Source: Sipunculus nudus (taxonomy: Eukaryota > Annelida > Sipuncula > Golfingiida > Sipunculidae). Taken from it: 64,000 nt of DNA. Below, in pieces: positions 51,489 to 62,768 of this stretch (the stretch's first letter is position 1; each line of letters opens with the position of its first letter). The translations under genes and the position numbers were made by a program. Location of the stretch: positions 21,736,033-21,800,032 of the forward strand of contig CM049309.1 of NCBI GenBank assembly GCA_026874595.1, given 5' to 3'. Under the pieces are notes generated by a model that did not search any database, was not told the origin of the DNA, and worked only from the letters and a program-made list of their open reading frames with translations.

Positions 51489-51537
51489 CTGCTCTACTCT
51501 CACTGTCAGCAGGCTTCACCTGAATTGGACGGTTCAT
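51489..51537 (-). CDS. CELF4: CELF3/4/5/6-type RNA-binding protein, 49-nt linker exon between RRM1 and RRM2
   Basis: A 49-nt exon on the minus strand, read in phase 0, encodes MNRPIQVKPADSESRA plus one G that completes Glu at the start of the 129-nt exon. The acceptor is ATATTTTTTAG directly before ATG, and the donor is GAGCAG then GTAAGTCA. The peptide is the conserved junction between RRM1 and RRM2 and is almost identical to the CELF3-6 version (MNRPIQVKPADSESR-G in vertebrates as I recall it). CELF1/2 carry a variant with MHHPIQMKPADSE. At 49 nt the exon is not a multiple of three, so skipping it would shift the frame and it should be constitutive. It begins with ATG, so it could also serve as a start for a transcript initiated inside the upstream intron. 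Preceding exons (RRM1) lie beyond 64000. Confidence 0.95.
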
Positions 51538-53224
51538 CTAAAAAATATAAAACATTACATATTTTTAAAAAGGTAATGAACATTTAAAAACAGAAAAGTT
51601 TAATCACTGAAAATCACTCAAGGAAATATACTGTTGATAAATAAACATTATTGGCCATGCAAGAACTGCTGTAACAATGACTCCAGACTGGTTATGAAGA
51701 TGTCACTGCCTGCAAAGCCTGTATTTAGGAAATCAAGCTTGTGTTTATTGAGACATTTTAACACATTTCCCAATAACATTGAACTGTTAAGCTGGTCTAC
51801 TGTTGGATTTTAAGTATCACAACTATAACACCTGAACTGACTGCATTACACTTAAGGTCAAACAGTCACTGGTAAAACCTTTCTTTCTGTGTGAAAGTGC
51901 AAGACTATTTCTTTTTCATAAAATTTATTCCCTGCTGCATGCCTGATGGCTCTGTATGATTGGACATGTCAGACATGTTCATTTAGGACAATGATGAATT
52001 AGGTCTATCAGTGTTAGAATTCTTCCACAAAGAACACAAGTGATTCTGCAGTTTAATACAGATGCAACATTTATTCATCAGCACAGCGTTTCTGAGCCAC
52101 AATGGGAGTGGTGTTATTTAATTCCTGTCTGAACGTGTGGATAGTGCTTGGCATTTAAGTTATTAAATCTTCCATAAGCACATCTCAAAATGACTTGTAC
52201 ATTCACTGATATTCCTTTGGCTGCAGCCCTCAGCTGCATTAATGTTAGACGTGGCAGTTTCTGTAGCAGTTGTAGTCCAGCCAGTAATGGAAGATATTCC
52301 ATCAATAATTCTAACTGAATTAAAAGAAACCCAAGGGAAAGGAAATGCAAAATTATTATTACTACTTCATTGACCATTAAATTTTGCAAAGTCACTAATA
52401 CATTAGTATTATATAAAATATGTACAGATGGAAGAATTAATTGGACATGCCAGCTGTATAATTATATGTGCACAAATAGAACTGTTTTTCAGTCAGACAC
52501 CATAAGGATGCCAAGTAACTATGGCAACAGCGTTATAGGAGCTTAAATGTTGCTTGTGCATGGCTCATCAGGTTGTCTGTTTTTCATGACTGAACGCTTG
52601 AGGATCCTTTGCAGGCCTGTATGCTGCTTCGACTCTCACTGACATGTCATTAAGTGCATAAAAAGTTCATTCATGACACACTTGAAGAAATCTCATATTA
52701 AAATAATAAAAAACATCTCAGTTTCTGTACCTTACAGTAATAACACCACAAAACCAAAAGGTTATCGCCCTTGTATGTAGAAAATAAATGCAACTAAAAT
52801 GCTGCTGATAAAAATATCTGTCTTTTTATCCTGCTTAATGACAAGGGGTTTTTACATCTGTGTCAGGTAAGGGAAGGACCCAGCAAATTAGAATTCCAAC
52901 TCACTGTTGTACCTGTGCTCTAAAAAACTCTAAGAATGCTGTTGCCTAGCAACACAAGTCTTGGCATTCAGAGCCACCTGGATCAATGCAGCATCCCTGA
53001 TAGATGAAAACGTAATCCCTTTTGTTACACTGATCTTATATATTGATCTGCAAGTGAAATTGAACAAACAGTACTGGCAGAAAAAAGCATTGATATTACG
53101 TGGAAGTCTCCTCCTTGTGATCTAATTTGAATAAAAGCTCTGGTTTCCCCCAGGTGCAACCTGAGCTTCGCTGAAGGACATCAATGTCAATACCTTAACA
53201 AACAGCTAGCAGCTACAGCTCTCT
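51538..53224. other. Intronic non-coding stretch
   Basis: A+T-rich sequence upstream of the 49-nt exon. The 93-codon minus-strand open frame at 52395 to 52114 shows no domain. No gene is supported. Confidence 0.6.
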
Positions 53225-53650
53225 CTCAAGATACAAATGTGCAGCTTGCATTTTGGCTGCCTGGTTGTTACAAGATATGACATGTCTGTGCACATGTGCA
53301 GCTTACAATCTGTTTGCATGGCTTTTACAAGATATGAAATGTCTCCAAATATGTGCAGCTTACAGTTTGCTTGCTTGGCCATTACAAGGCACAATGTCTT
53401 TCTTCACATGTGCAGCTCCACAAGATACAGCATGTCTCTCAATGTATGTGCAGCTTAGAATCTGCTTGTTTTAGCTGCTACAATATACAGCATGTCTCTC
53501 AATGTATGTGCAGCTTAGAATCTGCTTGTTTTAGCTGCTACAATATACAGCATGTCTCTAAATGTATGTGCAGCTTAAGATCTACTTGTTAGGCAGTCAC
53601 AAGATACAACATGTCTCTCTAGATATGTGCAGCTTACAATCTGCTTGTCC
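53225..53650. repeat. 57-60-bp minisatellite, about 8 copies
   Basis: Units centre on ATGTGCAGCTTACAATCTGC and ACAAGATACAGCATGTCTCT. The GTGCAGCT core recurs at about 53239, 53295, 53352, 53409, 53448, 53508, 53568 and 53625, so spacing is 56-60 bp with one truncated unit of 39 bp. Adjacent 60-bp units in the middle are nearly or fully identical, a sign of recent duplication. Short cysteine-rich open frames across it are by-products of the repeat. Confidence 0.93.
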
Positions 53651-54980
53651 AGATTTATTTTAAAACTGCTTCTATGTGTTGTTTTGGGTGACCAGTAGGC
53701 ACAAGTCTCATATTTTAAGAAAATAGCATTCATATTATACATACATATATGTACTACATCTCACAAAGTCCTCAAATGGTAAAAACTCATTCATTCAATT
53801 GTTGAATGCTGTCCTGTTATGTTTAGATAAATTAGTTTATACTGTAATTTTCAACAGTGATACATATTTGAAAAGATTTTATGGACTAATTAAATCATAG
53901 CACACTGCTTCATATAAAATGTATACAGACAAAAACATTTTACAATAATCTTTGTGGTTATCATGGTTGGTTTTCTCAAGCCAGTATGTCATGCCATACT
54001 AAAGCTAGTTTTATTTTTATTATTTGAAGCATGTACAACAAGACACTTTGGCAGCTTGCATATGGCTGAAAAATACACTGTATCTTAAATATTACAATTT
54101 CCTTGTTAGCTCTTAGATATATACAGGTTTTGGAATAAAACTGCCATTTTTTATTTTATTAATATTTCATCTGCAGTCAGTATTATTTTACAAATATTTT
54201 TACTTTGGCTCCCTTTTCCTTGCTGGTGACACTACTATCTAAAATAAACCATATAAAAAGATCATATATGTGTCTAATAGTAACAGTAATATTACAACAT
54301 ACTCTTTTAATTTTATTATTTCTTCAAGCAGTTTATGGTCATAAAACATCAGCCATTCAGAATACATACTATTTAGGTGTTTTAACCCCTGAAGTCATAA
54401 TATAGTGATATCAGGCTGATTCATTTCAACGTAAAGTTGAATTTAATTATGTAGCAACTTCAAAGTAAACCATAATAAATACACAATTTTTACTAAATGT
54501 GTATGCTGTACGTAGGCCTTGAAAAGGCAGATGTAACGTGTAAAAGTTCAGGGAGAGGTTGATGTAACATGTCAGATCTATTAAGTGTGCACAGTCATGG
54601 AAACAGCCTGCGTGACATGTCCACTGAAGCCGGCAAACCAGGAGGCATTTTTTCTTGAGCATCCCTCTGCACAAGATACATCAGCCTGCCAGTCTCTGTA
54701 AGTAAGACAAAAGACAGTCTTACAGCACATCTCCTGGTCTGTTTGCAGCAGGACCTGCTGTAACAGACAATGTACAGTGCTTAATCATAGTCTGGTAACC
54801 TGCTGCCGGGTCATTGGAAATCAGTGCAGGTTCATTTCATTGTCTCTGGTAACCAAGAATAGAGTGTTTTGTGGCTGTCAGATTCTTCATTGTTATGTTA
54901 ATATGGGTGGGGTCCATATTGATTTTGTCTCCAGAAGATGTGAAGGTCCTCCATAGGAAAGGTCCTCCACATTCCTTAAC
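53651..54980. other. Intronic non-coding stretch
   Basis: A+T-rich unique sequence, then a slightly G+C-richer segment from about 54500 leading into the next tandem array. No gene is supported. Confidence 0.6.
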
Positions 54981-55445
54981 CCAGCAGTCAGGTACACAGG
55001 TTCACAGTGCCTTGTACCTGACCTGCAGTCCTAAACCACACAGTCAGGTACACAGGTTCACAGCACCTTATATCTAACCCGCAGTCCTAAACCACACAGT
55101 CAGGTACACAGGTTCACAGCGCCTTATATCTAACCCGCAGCCCTAAACCAGTCAGTCAGGTACACAGGTTCACAGCGCCTTATATCTAACCTGCAGCCCT
55201 AAACCAGTCAGTCAGGTACACAGGTTCACAGTGTCTTGCATCTGACCCGCAGTCCTAAACCACAGTTAGGTACACTGGTTCAACTGACACAGGGGCATGT
55301 ATTCATGCAGCACCTTGTATCTGAACCTGAGTCTTAAACCATGCAGTCAGGTACACAGGTTCACAGCGCCTTGCTGACCTGACCCGCAGTCTTAAACCAC
55401 GTAGTCAGGTACACAGGTTCAACTGACACAGGGGCATTTACACAC
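54981..55445. repeat. Minisatellite of about 57 bp, about 8 copies
   Basis: Units contain CAGTCAGGTACACAGGTTCA, CAGCGCCTTATATCTAACCC and GCAGTCCTAAACCA. CAGTCAGG-like cores start at about 54985, 55041, 55098, 55153, 55209, 55263, 55344 and 55402. A longer variant carrying AACTGACACAGGGGCAT occurs twice (near 55278 and 55429). Confidence 0.94.
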
Positions 55446-55580
55446 CAGTTTTTGTCATTGAGCCAAATGATTTTTTTAACCATTATGTATCAAAGTATAT
55501 GTTTCAAATCTGTTTGAGCAGATAAAGATAAAGATCAGGAAAATGTTATTTCCTCGTTCAAAATGCACATTTGCCTTTCT

Positions 55581-55586
55581 TACCTG
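55581..55586 (-). promoter_or_regulatory. Candidate recursive (zero-length exon) splice site
   Basis: On the CELF sense strand the sequence reads AAGTATTTTACAG directly followed by GTAAGAAAG, an acceptor fused to a donor with the junction between 55584 and 55583. Juxtaposed AG/GT sites in long introns can act as ratchet points in animals. The pyrimidine tract here is moderate, so this is only a candidate. Confidence 0.25.
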
Positions 55587-55652
55587 TAAAATACTTGTTA
55601 AATGTGCATAAAAACTACAAGATATAGGTATCTTACGTTCCCTAGCTGTGCA

Positions 55653-55655
<3 letters not shown>

Positions 55656-55734
<79 letters not shown>
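55656..55734. repeat. (AT)n microsatellite, about 79 bp
   Basis: An uninterrupted AT run. The open frame of alternating I and Y across it is an artefact. Confidence 0.98.
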
Positions 55735-55736
<2 letters not shown>

Positions 55737-56109
55737 ACATTAGGAATGGCTGATTCAGCCCCTGAGCAGCAGATTCTGTACTGTATATAAACTAGCTGTC
55801 ATGTTAAGTTCTTTTAGTAGACTGGCTGGGATTTTTATGAAGCTTTCACTGGAATAAAGATTACTAGAATATTATTCTTTCTAGCATATACATGTTTTTG
55901 TTATAAATAACAATATCCCCACAATCCCTATTGACACACCTTATTAGATTTATTTCAATTATTCAAGAGTATTGATGAATCATTAATATATTGCAACACA
56001 AGAAGTGAACTAGTATACTAGGAATATAGAAATTAATAAAAGAAAATGGTGGATTAGATTTTGAAAAAAAAATTGTTTAATTCTTAATGGGTTCATGGGA
56101 TACCAAAGA
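55735..56109. other. Intronic non-coding stretch
   Basis: A+T-rich sequence between the (AT)n tract and the CpG-rich island. I see nothing in it. Confidence 0.6.
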
Positions 56110-56460
56110 AAGTTTACGCTCTTCGAGCAGCTACAGGTTGCTGTGGTCAAGACCTCAGCCCTGTGCGCTCCTTAAGCACGATCTCTGAGCCAACAGACAC
56201 AATGCCACACCAAGCCAAGCAGAGAGCTGCAAAGTCCACCACCGTCCATCTCAAGTCGGTAATCTTTTCAGGAAAGCTACAGCATCCACAGCCAAAAAGC
56301 CCGATACAACCTACATTCCCTCTACCGATCCCAGCAGCGGTGACCTAGCCATGCCATTTGAGAGCTGAACCCGATCTTGTGAACAACAGTGTTTCGAGAC
56401 GTAATGCCTTTTTACTTGCTGTTTCGGCCATTGGACCGTATAACCAGTTTCACAGTTATG
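56110..56460. other. CpG-rich island inside the CELF intron, nature unknown
   Basis: G+C is about 50-55% here by eye, against roughly one third around it. I count about 14 CpG in 350 bp, whereas surrounding intron has few. On the plus strand an open frame runs from 56189 to a TGA at 56366-56368. Its end, T-A-K-K-P-D-T-T-Y-I-P and then S-S-G-D-L-A-M-P-F-E-S, looks protein-like, and AATCTTTTCAG just before 56272 resembles an acceptor. On the minus strand a short MAETASKKALRLE-type frame also begins near 56431. It could be an internal promoter of CELF, the last exon of an antisense gene, a conserved regulatory element or an inserted fragment. I do not recognise the peptide. Confidence 0.4.
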
Positions 56461-59400
56461 CAAGCAAGTTTTTTTTGTCATCGGCAATTTTTATTACATG
56501 CATATGATTTGTTTTTGATTAATTCATGACACTGAACATCATTCAAAAATGTGGCCTGTTACATTTATATGACTTAACTTATGTAAGAGGAAATCTAATA
56601 TTTTTTACATAATTCTTAGAGAATATTGTTTTGTATGTGAAGGTAAGATTATAAGTTCCAATCCACCATTACTGCTATTTGCTGCTGTCCTTTCAAACCA
56701 CTCTGGATATTCTGGAGCTATGAAAACATATCTGAATAAATATTATGTTTTTTTATATATTTGTATTTTGCATGAATATCTGAAGTTCATTTGGGTTTCC
56801 GACCACACATTATATAACAAACCAAAGGATATCCTGAACAGTGTTAGGTCTCCCGGGCATGGACACTGTATAATAACAGCAATGCTTGGCATGTGTCCCC
56901 CATAAATATCACAACACCGGCCCAAGAAAGCAGTTGTGGTTTTATTGCATGTTCCTTCCATTTAGCCATTAGCCAATAAGGGCCAGCTGTACATCAAATC
57001 TTATCATGCAATCCTCATAAATATGTACTGCATATTGATTAGTATTTAAATAGCAATACCCGTAACGGGGAACTACTAAGCTCTCACTCATGCTTAGAAT
57101 GTTTTATTTAAAGCAACATACTGCAATGATTCCTAAACAGTGTCTCAGGCTGGTTCATGAATTACACACACACAGCAAACACATATTTTTCTTTTGTCAA
57201 GCGTGCACCAAATCTAATTCTTAGACAGCTGTAACACTACCAGGCAGAGGAAGAAGATACATGTGAAGCCAGGACCACAGTCTCTGCTTTATCCTGTATC
57301 CCTAGACCTGCCAAACCATTAATAATTTCATTTGCTACTGAAGAAAATGCAATATTAAATGCAACACTATATCTTGACAGGCAGCACTGAATCAGAGCCT
57401 TGAGTACTGTATCTGGTGAACGTCCTGTCTAGTGATGATCACAGTGAGGCCCTGATATCTGCATTTTAGTCTGTCTTGTCATAGTTAAAGTCGATTGCAA
57501 TCCTGGCATTTGTCTTTCAGTATTTCACAGAAGGGAGGCATATTTTGTTGAATGTAATAAATCATGGCTGATGCACCTCAAGTTTTTAGTTCAGTGGAGA
57601 TAGATAGCGCTGTTAGCACTATCCCCTGCCTCATACCAGATACAGCAGTTCAGGCCTGAATGAAGACAACTGCTGCCATCTTTTATAAACAACTCAATGG
57701 GATTGAAAGCAATGTATGGTACAAACAAGCACTGAACAACTGTACATATGGCAAGACTCTTAATTGTATGTTTGCATAGAAACATATAAAATAAATACAA
57801 TGCATGACTTTCTGCTGAAATCTGAAGCTTCTTATCAGAGCTGTTCTTCTCCTTTCATCTGGATATACTCTTGTTGTTGAACCCCTTCCATTCTAATGGT
57901 CTATGATGTTTACCATGTCTGCCCAATCACTACCAAAGTGGTGTTTATTGGAAATAAAGATACCTGATTTGCCATGTAAAATCACAGGGACCAGTTATGT
58001 ATGCAATATGTTTCATGCCAGTGTACATTTCCTGTTGCTATTCTAGCTCCTGACAGTTCTGCACCAAATATATATCTGTTCCACAAAGCCTCTATGACAG
58101 AAACGTCTGTCAGGGTGAGGGATGATGGGTGGATAAAGACCTGCAGCTGTCTCTGTGAAATACAATGTATTAAAGTGTAATGCAGACAACCTTCACAAGA
58201 CCCTTTATAAAACCCATCAGTGGCCTGTGAAAGCTCCCTGTTCTATCAGACAATAATGAAAATTTAGGCCGGGACTAATGCAGTCTTTCAGCACATCTAT
58301 GTTTGCAGCATATCTGACAGTGCAGCAAAAAATACAGAAAGAAACATGACAGGTAATAATACACCTGTCCTATTGCTCCGGTTTCTAACTAAATGGAAAA
58401 TCAATATGATCTGGCTCTGTATTATTTGTAAGCATAAATCTGTAGGAACTGCTGGGACATAAAACATAATATGCATGGACCTTATCAGTTTGACTGAACA
58501 AACTTCTACACCATATCATTTTCTTATTTAGTTGTGTCTCTACTTTATTTGAGAGAGTTAGTATTATATACTTTAGGAAATCTCTAACAATATAGATATT
58601 CAAGTAGAAAATATTAACTGATGTTGCAATTAATATATATTTTACTAATTTTCAAGTTTGAGTTATATCCTTATGTTGTGAAATGTAAATCACCTCAATT
58701 TGTGTTCAACATAATCATCTGTAATAAGAGAGAATGGTGAACAACTTTGGTGAAAATGTAAACAAGAAATACTTAGTCAATAAGTATTCTGATATATCTA
58801 GACTGTTTTTTTGTATTTAGATCTAGTAATATAATAAAAATATGTATAATCGTTTGATATTTATAAAGATTTGATTGGGACAGGCTGGCCAGAGATTTGT
58901 GTTATGGCAGGATTTATAACATTTATAAATTACATTTACAAAGAATAGCGTTTCAAATCACCATATTGTATTATATAATGTGCATCCTGAATAAAAAAAA
59001 CTGTATATATATCACAAACCCACTCAAACCTGCAACAAATACATGGAGCTACCTTGGTAGAACTTGGCTTATAATTTCAGGTGAAGAATTAACCAGGCAG
59101 GTAATCAGAGAGGTGACAGCAGGTGCTTTATTAGTTGGACTTGCACCTGGGATAATAATAATTTTGTTATAATGAGCATAATGAGCTCTTAACAGGAGGA
59201 TTACCAGGCCGGAGCTTATGTGGTCTCCTGGGGAAGCAGGTAAGGCCCTGTCCATGATGAATGATGGCCAGAGCTGTTAGCAAATATTGACCACACATCA
59301 GAACCCATTCACCCACCTGATGTAGACACTATAATGCCATGATCCCGTATTCTATAGGCCAATAGCAGGGTGTCTGTGTAACAGATATTAACATGGAAGT

Positions 59401-62400
59401 CTGTAAAGGACAAAACCTGACCTGAAAGACCCATAGTGACAGCCTGATATGATCCACAGCCAACCAAATACTGACAGATTACATGCTTATGCCAGGACCG
59501 AGAACACAGCACAAATTGATCTGTATGTCTGATGTGCTGCATAAACAATACTGGCATGCACGATATAAAGAAAGCACAACACAGCATTTGTCTGAGTTGA
59601 TAAAAAAAACAAAAGGAAATATCTATGTCAAACAAATCTTTGGGCTTTTACATGTGATATGAAAATATGAAGCTTTACTATTTGTAGAAAATCACAGCTG
59701 AAACAATAGTTCAAAATACTGCAAGACCAGGCATGTCTCTTGTAATCCATACAATGTACTTTCTTTGATGAACACAGTGTCAGATACAGAAAGAGGTTAA
59801 ACCTGGGAATCTGTGTGGAAGCATTAACTAAGCTAATTACAATCACAGGTCAATGTTTATCTTGAGTTAACTGGTTTTTATTTTACATCTGCTAATTGGG
59901 AAGATCTTGGGGAAGGTCTTTTCCTGGAAGTGCCATCATTTCCCTTTCATGAAACAACAATACAGCAGAGAAATCATCTGCCACATAATGTCTCTTAGGA
60001 CCCCATGAAACAAATACTTGGCACTCACCAAACCACTACAGCCCTCTCTGGCTTTGACCTTCTTCTAAATATTCCACATTGATAACTCCAAGGAAAAAAT
60101 ACAAGAAATTACAAATCAATAGTGTTGTCCAAGTGATTCCATTTGGAGCATGCGAGTCTGACATTACAGCCACTAATGGCATGCTGCCACATGCTGTCCA
60201 GAAAGCCAGCAGATGTGAGTGCACCAACACACCTGTCTCCAACAGCTTCTTTATTGGTCAGTAAATTTTACAGATCTTTCCATCTTTACTTTCACAGTCT
60301 ATTTTTATGTCGTCATAAATCAATTGACCATCTTTGCTCAGTGTTAGAAATGGTGACAGGTTTTATGAATAAATGGGGTTATGGGCCAGAAAACCATGAA
60401 AAAAGTAGACTGGGTGGATGAAAATTGGAAGGAAGGTTGTCTAATCTTTCAAAAAAAGAACCAAATTTTAAGCTTTTAAAATATTCAGGGTAAATTTACA
60501 GAAAGTAAATGGAAAGTGAACTTGAACGATCTTGCCGAATCAGGTTTATCTTTGTCCTTCAAGTAAACAAGTGAACAAGAACACTGGGTCTGGTAGCAAT
60601 ATTAAGTGCATCCTCATAAATCTTGAGAGGCAGACCTCTCCACACAGTTTGTTTATCCTCCTCCAAGATCAATCCACTTACACAGTTTTGAGAGGCTGTT
60701 TTCTCCACATGTTTCCATGCAACTACTAAAGATCAACTCACAGTCACCTTTTTGAAGTACCCAATCCATTTCTGGTCTTGAACTATTCTGGCTTGGATCT
60801 GTACATGTAATAAAGTTAACAGTCCAGCAATATGAGACCAGCTAACATCCTCTCAGTGAACAAAGAATGACAAAGGCTGTTACCGAGAAATCTTAAAAGA
60901 AAAATGATAATAAGCATGACAAGCCTGTGGCTTCAGCTCTCACTTAAACTGATTGATTTAAAACTGATTGTACTCTCTTTAAAACAGTTCCTAAGATGAT
61001 GTCTGGTTTATTGGAAAGACACCTAATGGTATTTTATGAAGGTGTAGTTCAATATATGAAAAATTTTCCAGTCTCTAAGCCAAACCTGTGGACATTAAAT
61101 ATCATCCATCAGCTATAGGTCACGTTAAATCAACTGCAATATCATTGATTTATTATTTCAGTATGTCAGACTGACTTAATTTACCAGACAGACTGAAAAA
61201 GGCTGGGTCCTTTAAGTCCTATATTTTATTTCTGAGCATATGGACTACTGTAATCGACTTGGGGAACAAATCAGTGATCTTCTCTTAAATACACTCAAAG
61301 CTAATTATACATGGTATTTTTTATAAGTAAATACAGACACAAATATGACCTTTACATGTTTGGGCTGCTTATTCAAAGATTTTAGGTAATAATTTTGTTT
61401 GTCAGCACCACAGATACATTAGTCTTTACTAAAAAGTTGTTTATATTTATCATTTTGATGTAAATCATGGACCAATCAACCTCAAAGTTCAAGTGCTGAG
61501 TAACTGGGTGCCATGGTTATTGCTACTAGTCTAGCCTCCTTAATACTTTACAGGAATGATACGCCCACACTACTGTAATCACAGTTTACCAACAATATAT
61601 ACCGGTAACCATGGATGATGTAGAACAAGTAATTGATCACGACATCAGGAAATAGATGAGAATCAGATCCCAGAATAAAAGGGAAAAAGTAGTGCTTTAC
61701 CAATGAACAAAGGATCAAATCAATGATTAATGTCTTGAAATACCATGTCCATAATGGACCCTGCAGAATATGGCAGGAGTCTGCAGAATATGGTAGTAAT
61801 ACATCCATAGCTACACTGACTTGTTTTTTAACTGTGGTTTTAATTCTCTGAAAGATATTTGAAATTTCTGCCAATACTGCACTTATTTTCCTCACAATTT
61901 TCTTCAGAACCTCCCCAAGTAAAGGCCCCCTAAAGCTGTGTCCATCACCAGTTACAAAGAAACATGTACTAAAAAAGATTATGTTCTTCTATGGGTGAAT
62001 CATTCGGTAGCATTCTCATATATTCTCTATATCAATACAGGTAACAGACCAGGGGAGTGCTGCAGAACGGCAAGCTAGTTTCATGGTTCACCTGACTCTC
62101 ACATATGATGTCAAAATTGTAATGATGGATCGTTCTTTACACCTTCAGCACTGTTCAGATACATTCAGACAGTGTGATGAACAGCTCAAGCTGGTGGCCT
62201 TTGCTGTGTTTATTTAAATATCATCCCAATTCCCTGACACTGTCAGCAGAAGCTTCACACATCATCAGTTAGTAAGTGATTACCCTTCATACCTATAGGA
62301 GGTCCAACAGATATATAATTAGACAAGTGTTCAACCAGACATGTAATGCTGAGTTATTACATATTTATATATGAAAGGTTCAACTCTTTAATCTGATGAT

Positions 62401-62579
62401 ACATCTCTTTTGGATGTTTCATATTAATGATAATTAAAAATAAATATTCTTATGAATATATTATGAATATATTATCTTCTCAGTAATGATTTCACTTCAA
62501 GCATTGTTTTGTAGTTCCATTTATCCATTTACCATTCTTCACCCTTTACTCCTCTGTTGTGGATTAATATATTTTCATT
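56461..62579. other. Intronic non-coding stretch
   Basis: Six kilobases of A+T-rich intron with chance-length open frames only (for example 59309-59635, minus, 108 codons; 61548-61895, minus, 115 codons; neither with a recognisable domain). A TACCGGTA palindrome lies at 61600-61607. No CELF exon was found on the minus strand. No gene is supported. Confidence 0.55.
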
Positions 62580-62768
62580 CATCCATCACACCTGTGTCAT
62601 ATACTCAATTAAAACCTTCACAAATCACACCTGTGTCATGTGTCCATTTCCCATTCTTAGCCCATTACACCTTTGTCATATACCCAATTTAATACCTTCC
62701 CAAATCAAACCTGTGTCATATACCCAATTTAATACCTTCATCATCACACCCATGTCATATACCCAATT
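62580..62768. repeat. Short minisatellite of about 40 bp, 4-5 copies
   Basis: Imperfect tandem copies of a unit built from CACACCTGTGTCATATACCC, AATTTAATACCTTC and CAAAT. The two best copies are exactly 40 bp apart. Confidence 0.88.

Noticed and set aside
53237-53592. Cysteine-rich short open frames as a secreted peptide family
   Set aside because: The cysteines come from the TGTGCAGC core of the 57-60-bp tandem repeat; three overlapping frames show similar patterns.
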